Source: Sinohyriopsis cumingii (lineage: Eukaryota > Mollusca > Bivalvia > Unionida > Unionidae). From it: 64,000 nt of DNA. This document shows, piece after piece, positions 1-11,400 of this stretch. Under the pieces are notes generated by a model that worked only from the letters and a program-made list of their open reading frames with translations, was not told the DNA's origin and did no database searches. A program made the position numbers and the translations under genes. The first letter of the stretch is position 1. The number at the start of each line of letters is the position of its first letter. The stretch is taken from contig CM068825.1 in NCBI GenBank assembly GCA_028554795.2, forward strand, positions 155,355,553-155,419,552. The letters are read 5' to 3'.

Positions 1-1385
1 GTTTAGTTCTATATTGTCATTTGAGTCTTGATAAAAACTAAGCTTCAGGTACAGATGCCAAGGGCTCACTTAACACAAAAGTAATGAAATAGGGTGTGCG
101 TGAAAACTGCGAAGGTTGATGGATTAGAAGATAATGCAGATTTATGACATTTTAATCTCTATACTTAACATAGTTTCAATCACTACTGTAGACACTCTGG
201 TAAAATTGACTTAGTTACATATAAGTGTAGTTTACATCATTCAGTATGAGCTGAGAATTTTAATTAAATGTGAGGTGTTTTGTGCATGAAAAAATAAAAT
301 GTCTTCCAGACGCTATTAAATTATATCTGTAATATCACTCTTATAAATAGTGACTTTTAGTTATCAGGGTTTGACTTTATGTCAGTCCTGTAGCCCGTGG
401 TGAGTAAAAAAGGTTGGGCTTCTAGTGTGATTTGGTTTTTAGCTAGTCCTTCTGAATATGAAACAATGAGCAAAACTAAAGCAAAGGCAACAATAAAGAC
501 AAAGTAAAACTCTAATAAATAAAGAAATGGATACAGTCTGATTCGCCAGCTGTATCAAGAAATTGTAGATAAAATGAAATTAATAAGATCTTACTCACAT
601 CGCAGGATATAAATATATTATGTTCTGGGCAATCAAAACATTTGGCTTTTGTGCACAAACGACATGGTTACGTGTCCCAGAACTAGATTACACGAAATCC
701 GATTGGCGATCTAAATTTCCAAATGTCTGCCCACACAAAAACCTGACGTTATGTAATTCAAATCGCACTATAATTAAAAGTGACACTGATAAATATCCAC
801 ACCTGTTGCCATTTATCCTGGTATATTTAGCTACACTCCTATTTTAACAGAGGGTTAGATTAAAGTCCCTTGGTGGGAAAAAATCTGACGAATTTGCCAC
901 AAATTGAAAGGTAAAAACGCTCCGAAGAGTAAAAAAGATTCCAGGTACTAGTCTATTATGAACCTATTCTAGTCCATGGGCTATTGACATATTTGGCTGA
1001 CTTTTATTGGAACAAAACTTGTTTGCATACAGACCACTATACCCGGTAATGATTAAATATAATAAAGTTGCTAAAATAAATTCTAAATGTACACCCAATG
1101 AGTAAGTGGGAAAATTCTATCATTGCAGGCTAGCATTAGTCTGCATTTAGTATTTAATATTATGGAAACATTTCAATTGGAAATATCCGGGTATTTGAGT
1201 TATGTTATGTTCCCAATGATTGTTCGTCCTGTGAACTTGAAGAATGAGAAGAAAAAATAAATAGAGGTAGGTTTAGTGAGGAATCAACATTGGCGTTGAG
1301 AGTGTAAGAAATAGAATGAAACAAGAGTCATCTAAAGGCGACATATCCACTCTGGTCCTCCACTTATGTAAGGGTTTGTATTGCA
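1..1385. other. AT-rich DNA, no gene seen
   Basis: Only short chance frames (the longest is at 620-847, with no recognisable motif). No repeat or RNA gene was recognised. Confidence 0.6.
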
Positions 1386-2096
1386 AGCACCCTATGGTAC
1401 AGAACATTCAGATTGATAACACTTATGCTAACAACCTACTGTCTAGCGTTATCAGTTTACTTACTATTTATACTAACACCTTTTGGCCTAGTGCTATAAA
1501 TTTACGTACTACTTAAGCTAACACCCTACGATCTTTGCTGTCAATTTACATACTACATTGGCTAACAACCTATGGTCTAGTGCTATCGATTAACATATTA
1601 CATGTACTAATACCCTATGATCTAGTGCAGTCAGTTTACATAACTGCATTTGCTTATACCCAATGGTCTAGTGCTATCGATGTACATAATACATTTACTA
1701 ATACCATATGGTCTAGTGATATCGATTTACATATTACATATGCTAATACCCTGTGGTCTAGTGCAATCAATTTACGTACTACATTCGCTAATACCCCATG
1801 GTCTAGTGATATCGATTTACATATTACATATGCTAATACCCTGTGGTCTAGTGCTATCAATTTACGTACTACATTCGCTAATACCCCATGGTCTAGTGAT
1901 ATCGAGTTACATATTACATTTACTAATACCATATGGTCTAGTGCAATCAATTAGCATACTACATTTGCTAACACCCTATGGTCTAGTGATATCGATTTAC
2001 ATATTACATTTGCTAATACCCCATGGTCTAGTGCTGTCGATTTATATACTACATTTACTAATACTTTATGGTCTAGTGCAATCAATTTGCACATTA
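1386..2096. repeat. 45-bp minisatellite
   Basis: About 16 copies of a 45-bp unit ('ggtctagtgatatcgattta' + 'catattacatatgctaatac' + 'cctat'), alternating with a variant containing 'gcaatcaatttacgtactac'. The 15-codon period opens overlapping frames of 139 and 157 codons on the plus strand. Left-hand units are more decayed. Confidence 0.95.
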
Positions 2097-2526
2097 CTTG
2101 TCAACATTTTGTTTTCATCGTAACATACAATACATTGAATGCCTTACGTATGAGAAAGTGCTTCTATTCAGCTTGTTTGACGTGTACAAAGTTTCGAATA
2201 ACTTGAAAGTGTATAGATATCTGCTCTTGAAACAAAAATTGATTACATACGGACACGGCCATAGGTATACCCTTTGTATTACCCACTTTGGGGATAAAAT
2301 AAAAAGTTTGTAAATGACTGTACTGTTGGATGGCTGTCAGCATTTATGGATGATTCAGATTTTTTTATATACTTGTTGTTGATACTGTCAGTTGAGATCA
2401 TTTCACAGAATCTTTCTGGTGACTTGATTCTTCAGTACTCATAGTAAATTTTTGCGTGATATTGTGTGGAATTGAAAGTTCGACAGTCAAAATACACAAT
2501 AGGAAGTCACAAATATGCTAGCTGTT

Positions 2527-2821
2527 GTGTGATTTGTTTACCTGGTGAAGAATCTAGTAGAAACATTTGTGTGATTTGTCTACCTGGTGAAGAATCTAGT
2601 AGAAACATTTGTGTGATTTTGTCTACCTGGTGAATGATCTAGTAGAAACATTTGTGTGATTTGTCTACCTGGTGAAGAATCTAGTAGAAACATTTGTGTG
2701 ATTTGTCTACCTGGTGAAGAATCTAGTAGAAACATTTGTGTGATTTGTCTACCTGGTGAAGAATCTAGTAGAAACATTTGTGTGATTTGTCTACCTGGTG
2801 AAGAATCTAGTAGAAACATTT
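2527..2821. repeat. 42-bp minisatellite
   Basis: Seven near-identical copies of 'gtgtgatttgtctacctggt' + 'gaagaatctagtagaaacat' + 'tt'. High identity suggests recent expansion. The 14-codon period gives chance frames on both strands. Confidence 0.95.
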
Positions 2822-4006
2822 CGCTACAAAGAACTTTTAAGGAATGAGCTCTCAGTGACATGAATTTTGAATTTTATTAATCTCAGAGAACTTTTTCTAT
2901 ACCCTTCTTCTGATAGTGATAAATAATAAAGTTGCAAATTTTTACATCAATGTTCTAATAAGCGTCTTCGCAGTTAATATAAAATTGATTGAACATGTAC
3001 TAATGAAAATAGTATTTTTTTTAAATATGGAAATGGCCTATAATATTCGGAATAATTATTGCACATGACCGAACACTGGCAAAATAGTTATCAACTTGTG
3101 TGGTAGCTCTTGGTATTTATCAAACCATTCTACCACTGGAGCAAAAATAGTATAGAACAAAAGTGTGCTACCCACGTTACTAGTTCATGTTGTATTCTGA
3201 CCCTAGCGTTCTATTTTTAATAATACTGACTATGACTAATGAATGATTACCGTATATTAAACCTATTCATTTAAAGTAATGGGGTTACATTCATGGAGGT
3301 AAATAACTTGCTTGTTATTAAATTTCTTTATGGAGATCATTTCTAAGTGTAGCCGTTTTCATTGGAACACTTTTTCCCTTAAGCAAAGAAAGTATGCCAG
3401 AGGTATACAAGGTCTATATATGCATGTATTTATTCAGATATTACAAAACTAAATGTTTGTATGTGTTATATATTGTGTATCAGTTTTCTGTTCTAACGTT
3501 ATGGAGAAGGGGTGTATTGGTGTTTCATATGTTTCACTTGTGCATGGTTATACATTGTAATCACTTGCTTATTTCTTCTATATTTAATGTTTGGTTTTAC
3601 GAAGAGCATGAATTAAATCTCATATACAACCAAAATGCACCATTTGTTACGCTTTGTAGTACTGAAGGACTCAGGTACTAATTCAGTTCCCATAGTAAAC
3701 TTATACAAACACCAGGATATTAAAAATTCAATAACTTTAAATTTCTGAGTGATCATGATCAAACCTGTATATATGAGTATAGATGCAACCTGGATGACAG
3801 CTTATGTGTAGAGAAAAGGATATGAGCCGCGGCATTTTCTGGACCTGCATGTGTTTGAAACAATATTTCTAACTTCGGTGTGGTTTATCGCGCTTGCTAC
3901 GACTTTATTCATGGGCCTTTATTTGATCACTATCGGAATTATAGTGGGGATGTGAAATGACAGCTAGTGGCTGCAATGTCCTTTTGATTTTGTCAAGTGA
4001 GCTTCA
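2822..4006. other. AT-rich DNA, no gene seen
   Basis: No convincing frame, repeat or RNA; the 95-codon frame at 3394-3681 has no recognisable motif. Confidence 0.55.
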
Positions 4007-4136
4007 GATCCAACCAAGGACACATAGAAGAGAAAGCGTTTCCTGACGAGAACTGCCATCGATACGCTGCAGATCCAACCAAGGACACCTGGAAGAGAAA
4101 GCGTTTCCTGACAAGAACTGCCATCGATACGCTACA
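4007..4136. repeat. 65-bp two-copy tandem duplication
   Basis: 'gatccaaccaaggacac' starts at 4007 and again at 4072, and both copies go on through 'agagaaagcgtttcctgac' and 'ctgccatcgatacgct'. It lies just before the Maverick/Polinton remnant and may belong to it. Confidence 0.85.
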
Positions 4137-4534
4137 GTCATTGCTCATACATTTTCAGGATACGATAAACACTTTTGCCTAAGGCCCATTACAACGACCC
4201 CGACTATAAGCGAACAGAACACAGAGAAGCTATATACTGCTCGTACCAAATCAGTTAGTTAAACCCTCTTGCTTTTAAATAAGGAATGTTATTGTCATAT
4301 TTGGACATTTTATGACATAAGTGGAAGATAGAGCACAGTTTATAAACTTTGGAGAAACGAAGGATGTATCTTATTCCGTAGATGTTGGAGATCGTGTGAA
4401 AACTCAAAGATGCTAATTTTATTGATTTCCACCTGTCATCCTCGCCGAGGATTAAAAACTCTTTAACAGGGCAGACCATGGAAGAATTGTACAAAAAAAC
4501 GTACCAACGACGCTAGAATTTGGAACGTTAAGGA

Positions 4535-4837
4535 TGGCAAGTGGTAGAAATATGGGAACACGACAAAGATCGACATTTGACAACAGATTCAGACTTTCGA
4601 CACATCATCGATGAGTACGATGTGGTGGAAATTAAACATTTGAATCCACTGGACAATTTGTATCATCCATGGCGTCCCAATGCTACACGCGTGTTTTGTG
4701 AAACCTGTCAATCTCAAGGAGGACAGATCAAATATATCGATGTGTGTTTGTTGTACACCTGGGGGCATAAATACGCTCGATTTCCTACCGGTCACCCTGA
4801 GATTTTCACCAAATACAAAGACATTCTCAAGTACTAA
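4535..4837 (+). pseudogene. Polinton-type DNA polymerase B fragment
   Basis: An open frame of about 100 codons with VEIWEHD near the start, RPNATRVFCETC in the middle and IKYIDVC then FPTGHPEIF near the end. In Polinton polymerases these places hold the VEMWE-type segment, the RTNA segment, and the palm motif A region followed by PVGHPEI. The palm motif A, normally DxxSLYP, reads DVCLLYTW here, so a key part is altered. The frame stops right after this block; exonuclease and the rest of the palm are missing. No activity is expected. Confidence 0.65.
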
Positions 4838-5477
4838 GGTTTAATTAAATCTAGTTATTTCACCAACGATAATGTACTAGCCCTGTTGCCTCTTTTAAGA
4901 CAATTGTTTGCGAAAGTCATGCTGAATTGTTTTACTTTTTGTTGGAAAACTGGCTCAGCGACTGAACGATATTGCTTTAAGACATTAAGTCATTACTTTC
5001 AGTTCATGGACGATAAATGAAAACTGGTCAAATACGAGGAAATAAATTGTCAAAATTTATCAACTTGGCGAATTACAAAGAAGTTATGAAGTTTATTTCT
5101 AAGTTTGGCAATATGATCATTGCTGCTTTCATGATAGCCAAGGTTCGGTTAAAATTGTATTCGATGTTGGAATCATGACAAGATCGTGTCATTTACCAGC
5201 ATGGCTTGCGATGGATCTAAAACTAACGTCTACATATGTCGAGATTCGATCTTGAAAGAGAGGTATAAAGACTTGAATGACCATTCTCTATCTCCATTTA
5301 CTTCCATGGAGACGAAACGCGTCAAAGCATGTTTGCAACAAAGACTTCCCGTTCATCGACATATTTGATAGTTCTTTTTAAAGAACAAGTCAAGTGTGAA
5401 ATCACTGTTTATCATTACTTTTGAAAACGAATATCTGGGAACATTATTACCTCCGAACCCACAGTTCGTACGGTCAT

Positions 5478-5650
5478 GTCTGCTAAAGATGAACTTTCTC
5501 ATCGAAAACCTACAGACGTTGGAGCTTATGTCATCAACACGGAGGACAGTCATCGCCCAGGAACCTATTGGGTTGCCGTCTACTTTCCCAGATGTGGAGT
5601 ATTTTATTGCTCTGCATTACCCCCTCTCGATATCAAAGACTTTATGTGAA
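5478..5650 (+). pseudogene. Adenain-like cysteine protease fragment
   Basis: In the frame beginning near 5478 the text includes VINTEDSHRPGTYWVAVYF, followed by a short PPLDIK segment. This is the pattern around the catalytic histidine of adenovirus/Polinton-type proteases. The expected histidine before Trp is Tyr here, and downstream catalytic Cys/Gln segments are not seen. It is a decayed relic. Confidence 0.55.
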
Positions 5651-5674
5651 GAATGTATCAACTCAAATCAGTGA

Positions 5675-7382
5675 GAAAAGATGAAAAGTATCGGGTTCTA
5701 CGGTGTGTCGATAATATTGTATTTTCTTCATCAACTTTGGAATATTAACTGGTTTGTTTTGAACGTGATTTTTCCAGAAATGATACAATAATATAAATGC
5801 TCTTTTGTGATCTTATGATTCTGTTTTGTTAAACGCAAATAAGTAATGTTCATCGATGGTAAAACAACAGTTCTCAATGGCGCCCACATATTTGAGCAAG
5901 GGGAGGGGGGCAAATGCCCACCCAACGAGTTTCACCTCTATGCATGCTTATACCTACATCCGTAAAACTACGGATATGGAGAACACTTCAGCCTAGCAAC
6001 CACATCAACCGTATCAGCCAACATCCACATTAAAGAAATACGTACAAATATATCGGCACTACCAAACAGTGGGGCTGGGTGAGCTAATAAAGGGAAGAGC
6101 AGCAGCTCGTCATCACAGCGAAGACGTCAATATAGTTTCAGCAGCTACAGGGGGCTAAAGTGTGAGGGACCATGGATCATCTCACGCCAAGCAACTTACA
6201 GAAATCAGCGACAAACACGAGAGCTCTGGAGGAGAATTATAGTGGCTATCCGATACCCTTAGCCAAGCTGATTGCAAATGACCTAAGAGAGATTTTGAAC
6301 CTCTCACTCCAACCGGTGACAGTTTGGTCTCCATTAAATTATCCGGTAGAAGCTGACCTAACTGACCCTGACAGCAACAAGGGATGGACGAAACGTAAGT
6401 TTGAACCTTCACAACACTTGAGGTCATTCCTGCTCCTACCATCAGAGGTCAGACTTCAGCCAATTTAAGGGCTACTAAATAAAATTGCCTCTTATACCTA
6501 AGGGTTTTCACTTTGGCTTGAAAGTGACTTACGACAAAAAATTCAGACAATACAATACCATGATCCATTCGTCCACCGGTCGAAGAGAATACTTGAATAT
6601 TATATAATAAAGATCACACAAACTTAATCAGTCACTCAAACTTGGTGTTGGTTATTGTTGGGTTTTCTTTGGTGGTTCTGGTGGGGGTATGTATGTACAC
6701 TACGATATGAATACAAAATTCTAAAACAACATAGAGTAGGAACAATTAGCGATTAGCGTGTTGCAATTTTGTTTTAAAAATGTGACTTACGCACAATTGG
6801 TCGTAGGTAACTGCCCGAAATAAGACAACTGGGCATAATTTGATGATTAGTACATCGATGGGTGTTCCATTTTCTTTCTATTTCAGCGGATATTGCAACT
6901 TTACAAACCACATGCTATATGTTTGAAATAATTTTGGTGATTTTGCATTTAAAGACTTTTTAATTTTTTCAATTTCCACAAAGTTAAATTTTCTCTGAAT
7001 TTCAACTTTTACCAGGAATGTTATAAAAATAAAACCACTCACTAATAACTCCATTTAAGTTATATTTAAAATCTTGCATAACTATTCATCTTCTTGATTA
7101 CAGAAGAAAACCCTCCCGTGATTGTTTTCTTCAAATGTTTAGACTCCAAGACATACAACTCGGCATCATTTTTAACTTTCATCTATGTATATTTAATTTG
7201 TGTTGGCTTTGTCCAGGATTATATACTACATCTATTTCATATTTATTGTGTAACTGACCTTTGTCAGTAATAGTAGGGCCTGCCTGACTAATGTCTTTTA
7301 ATATAAGCAACATATTAGATAGCTAATTCTTGTCTATGAATTTAAATTATATTTTAAGATCATTGTTACTTGTGTTGAGTTC
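5675..7382. other. No clear gene; one weak frame
   Basis: A 98-codon frame at 6172-6468 lies in DNA less AT-rich than its surroundings. It starts MDHLTPSNLQKSATN and has a donor-like GTAAGT at 6395, but I recognise no domain and neighbouring frames look equally plausible. It may be an old transposon. 6480-7382 is AT-rich with nothing seen. Confidence 0.4.
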
Positions 7383-7392
7383 ATGGTGTAGT

Positions 7393-7653
7393 GTGTGTGT
7401 TTGGGATTTTTAACGTAGCTTTAACAATTCTGCAGTCATATCGCTACGATGTCTGCATTGTGGCATCATGCTGCAGACATGTCACGTTATCCAGACACCA
7501 GTCCTAACACTAACCACTTGATGTTAAGCGCCTAGCGAGGCAGCCGTTAGTACCATTTTTGTAAGTCTTTGGTATGGCTCGCCGGGGTTCGAACCCACGA
7601 CCTCCCGCTTCCGAGGCGGACGCTCTAACCACTAGGCCACCGGAGCGGTGTCT
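7393..7653 (-). mobile_element. tRNA-derived SINE (Pro-like head)
   Basis: Minus-strand copy of the SINE at 53951-54270, flanked by ATGGTGTAGT at 7383-7392 and 7654-7663. The head is well preserved: A-box complement at 7629-7639, B-box GGTTCGAACCC at 7586-7596, and an anticodon-like loop CTCGGAA (CGG). The tail is a short CA run. Good preservation suggests a fairly young insertion. Confidence 0.88.
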
Positions 7654-7663
7654 ATGGTGTAGT

Positions 7664-8392
7664 ATTTTCTTTTATAATTAAGCATGAGCTAGAAGCAAGT
7701 TTATGAATTTGATGATAAATGATCCTCATCCTGGTTCAGTTATTGTGTTTTTTTAGATAAATGTTGTTTACTACAGAATTACTCATTCCAAATCTTACCA
7801 GTCTTAATGGAATCAATTTATGTTATGTTTCAGTTAAAATTTGCGAGGATTTATTTAAACTATTCACTGAGTTACAAAGTGCTAAGTAATATTTTTAGAC
7901 TAAATCACTATTTAGATATTACTGTGAATTCATTCAAGGACAATTAGGATTATATCATTGTGACACATCAAGACTTAGCATATCAGCACTAATCCTGGAT
8001 AATGGTACATCAGCACATTCACAACTGGAATTTATTTGGAACACTGCTGGAATTCATTTGGAATACTCTATACTTAAGTACTTGTGATAGAACTTTTTAG
8101 AATATTTGGATTTAATTCACATCACTGCTTGTTCTTTTTAGATTTTCACTTTTTTATGCAAGGAAAATAAATTATTTGTTGAATTTTAAAAAATTAATTG
8201 GTTTTGCCTTTTTTTAAAGTTACTTCATTTAAGACCATAGCGTCATAACACATTTTTACACACTGCTTTGAAAAAGCCCATGTAGTGTCAAAAAACTTTA
8301 TTGTTACTTGAGATTCATGGAAGACGCTTTAGCTTTACAAAGAGTGGGCAATAAACAAATAATAAAATAATGACAGTGTAGAATAAAAATGT
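7664..8392. other. Intergenic AT-rich DNA
   Basis: Nothing recognised between the SINE and the most distal GID4 polyadenylation candidate. Confidence 0.5.
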
Positions 8393-11336
8393 TTTATTTC
8401 AAGATGAGCATTATCAACAATCTTAGAAATGAACAGGCATAACAATTCTACCATGTTGCAACAGGACAAGCTTCTAAAATGTTTGAAATCTAAAATACAG
8501 TAACAACCTCTCTTAAGCAGTCACATCTGGGAAGTAAGAAAAATGTCCCATGAACGCAGAAGGTTAATTAATAAAGGATTTGTGTAATAACTAAGTCTAC
8601 ATGGCCTTGAAAAAAGTGTCTATTAAAGACATGTGATAACTTAAGGCAAGTTTGAATGTTATATATAAAATATATACAAGCATTTATTAGATATAATAAT
8701 GTTTAGATACATCTTTCTCTCTCTCTCCCTCTCTCTATACAATAAAATTACAATGAAATTTAACAAGCACAAACACTGCTGGCTGAAAATGTTGGTTATA
8801 TTTTTTCAAGTTTTCTGAGGCTGACAGCTAACAGAATTCTTTAAATTGTTAAGTGTAAGATAAGAAAATTCCATCAGAGGGCAGAATTCTGCATTACACA
8901 CATGACTTTTCCAACAGTCAAATGCACAATTTTGGTCCCAAGGGTAGAATTTTCCTATTCAACACAGATCATTTTTCTCACATTCCTGAATGAACAAATA
9001 TGGATCAAATCCAAAATGCAAATTCTGAATATTAGTTAATTTATAAAACAGTAAAACAATCACAAGAAATTTAACATCTTTTGACAGTGTAAAAAATGAC
9101 AGTGTAAACTTTAAATAACATTAAGACATACATCTGCATTCCAAGAACAATCGTCAGCCAGAACATGCCATTGCCAGATTGTTGGATTGATGCAGAGTAA
9201 CTGAATCAAGCTCATCAAGTGATGCAGAGTAATCAATTAAGCTCTTTGAGTGATGTCAAGTACATAATTCATTCATCTCAAAGTTATACTGTACAACACT
9301 GTATTTTGATTCTGCATGTGACACAATTTGTACAAATGAATAATCTGGTTGTCAGTGCAAATACGGGATACAGTTTTCTCATATGTATCTTGTGCAGTTT
9401 TGGAAAATAGTTTCCAATTAAAACATTTAAGCAAATAACTTCTTGCTAAATGTAAGGTGACTGATTTTATACAATGCAGCCTTCTGTAGTCATCGCCTCC
9501 CAAATCCAACTAGTTTCTTGCTTTCCATCAATCATGTTTCCAACATATTTTACTAACTCTAAACAGCCATCTCTGTTTAGCAGCCAAGATTTGTCATTCC
9601 CACTCGTAACCAGTAAATGAAGGCTGCCCTATAATCTATGCAAATGTTCTCATTTCATAATCAATTTATGTTCTATCTGTTAGATGTCCAACAGATAACT
9701 TTTATCATCAGGATAGATTATCGTACAAAAATATTAAAATGAATCTAAAGTAGAACAGTCTCAGAAGTAATAAATGTAAGATTCTGAACTATGACCTCTG
9801 ACCTTATGGTCAAAGGATCAATTGGAATCTTAAGCATTCTTTGGTAAAACCGGATGTAGGGTCTAGGAAATTCATTGATATGTACTGGGCATAGAGTCAT
9901 TTCAAAATTTTAAAAATCAAACAAAAACAAATAAGAAATATGAAATATTGACTCAAGATGCAAACTTAAACTGAAGCAATAACTCAGCAAATTTTATCAG
10001 TACAAAGAGAAAATCGAACTTAAACTAGGTCTTGTTGATATTAAAGCGCATATCAAATTCTTTTTCCCTTGTAGTCCTTAAAAATATATTAAAATGAAAT
10101 GAAATTTGATGTGGATACCTTGTAATTGTTCTATACAACAGTCTATCACCGGAATGAAAACTCTGACCCAGAATGATTAATATATATCATTACAAAACTG
10201 TGGAGTCCAGAATGTATTATGCAATCTGGAGCAAATTTATGGATACAAAATCAGCTTAACAAAAAAGAAAAGAAAGAAAGAAACAAAAATACAAGACCTG
10301 TCCAGGTAAAACTGTTAAATCGGGCGCAAAGACATAAAAACCGTACTCAGGGCCTTTTTCTATTAGTAAAAATTTGATTGTCAGACGATTTGAGAAAACA
10401 GTAAGAAACTAAATCTTGAAATTATCTGATACAATCCTCCATAAATTTACTAACAATCAAAATTTTGTGTTAGAGTTTAAATTACATGTTCCATTTAGTG
10501 AATACAGGGACAAAGTCCAAAAGGTTTCACATATAGCCTTCTTGAATCTCAAGAACTATAAAATTGGCTAAGGTAATTTTCAGAGTAATATTTATATTAC
10601 TTTAGGTACAACAAAAATAAAGCCATTCAAAGGAAAAGATAAGATCACAAGAACAAGTTCAAAACACTATGAATTTAGTTTAATTTACAAGGTACTGATT
10701 TCTGTCACTTCCATGTTACTAATATAATGAAGACCATGAAGTTTGTTACTATTAATAGCAAAATACAAACTATATCTGGCAAAAGAAATAGATACTATGC
10801 CATAGGCATTGGAGCTTGATTACAAAAACATATTTCTGTGAGCCTTGGAGTATGTAGTTTACAATTTCATCATCAGGCCTTCAATTGTTTTTTAATTTAA
10901 CCGACCCACAAACATATAAATTTCAGACTTTTTCTTGCCCATTCATTATTTCATTTCTTTTAATAAGCATCAAAGTAAATAGCAAGCTATGTCCTTTTAA
11001 GACTTTATTCATGCCAATAATAATTTAGAAGTACAATGTTCCCGACAAATGATTTTGTACACAATGAGATGGGAAGTTAAATAACACATTCTATCCGATT
11101 TTATCATTCCTCATCGATAATTTACACAATATTTATTTGCCTGCATGCAAATCGCTTCCCCATGGCAATGAGCAATAGAAATTCAGAAGGCCTGATCATA
11201 AAAAAAGAACAATTATAAAGATATATAAGAAGAAAAATATGAGAGATTAAAACAGATAATACTAGTCCTGGAAAGAAAATGAATCAATAAATATGTCATC
11301 TTCCAAACTATCACAGCTTCAATTTAATGCTTTGTA
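8393..11336 (-). other. Possible GID4 3' UTR / intergenic
   Basis: No gene is visible here. Minus-strand AATAAA signals at 11137-11132 and 11009-11004 could end a short UTR of about 200-330 nt; another at 8398-8393 would give a UTR near 3 kb. The sequence is single-copy looking and AT-rich, with a short TCTC tract near 8710 and a small two-copy repeat near 9190-9255. The sequence alone does not show which signal is used. Confidence 0.35.
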
Positions 11337-11400
11337 TCACCTGAACTGGTAGATTGGTATACTATGCTCTGGCACATGGGTCAAATTTAGTGACTGGTAC
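11337..11400 (-). CDS. GID4: GID4 terminal coding exon 5
   Basis: 64 nt. Its first base completes Trp186, then [20 protein letters not shown] and TGA at 11339-11337. The C-terminus matches human GID4 (which ends IYEFR) in length, so the gene is not truncated. The acceptor is TTTTACAG|G. Confidence 0.95.

Larger units (their letters stand above)
4450..5670 (+). mobile_element. Maverick/Polinton-like element remnant
   Basis: Two plus-strand fragments in the same direction resemble Polinton proteins: protein-primed DNA polymerase B (4535-4837) and an adenain-like cysteine protease (about 5478-5650). The DNA between them (including a 60-codon frame at 5186-5368) was not recognised. The region is richer in CG dinucleotides than its surroundings. 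Terminal inverted repeats were not found, and integrase and capsid genes are absent, so this is a fragment. An adintovirus-like origin cannot be separated from Polinton here. Confidence 0.6.

Noticed and set aside
1535..2123. Overlapping 139- and 157-codon frames
   Set aside because: Chance frames of the 45-bp minisatellite, open in two overlapping frames and on the opposite strand as well.
6172..6468. Exon of an unknown gene
   Set aside because: Donor-like GTAAGT and slightly richer GC, but no domain, no partner exon and equally open antisense frame; kept only as a note in the regional entry.
7579..7650. A tRNA gene on the minus strand
   Set aside because: The cloverleaf-like head is the start of a SINE: it continues into a SINE body and CA tail, has target duplications, lacks a clean acceptor stem, and a second copy exists at 53951-54270.
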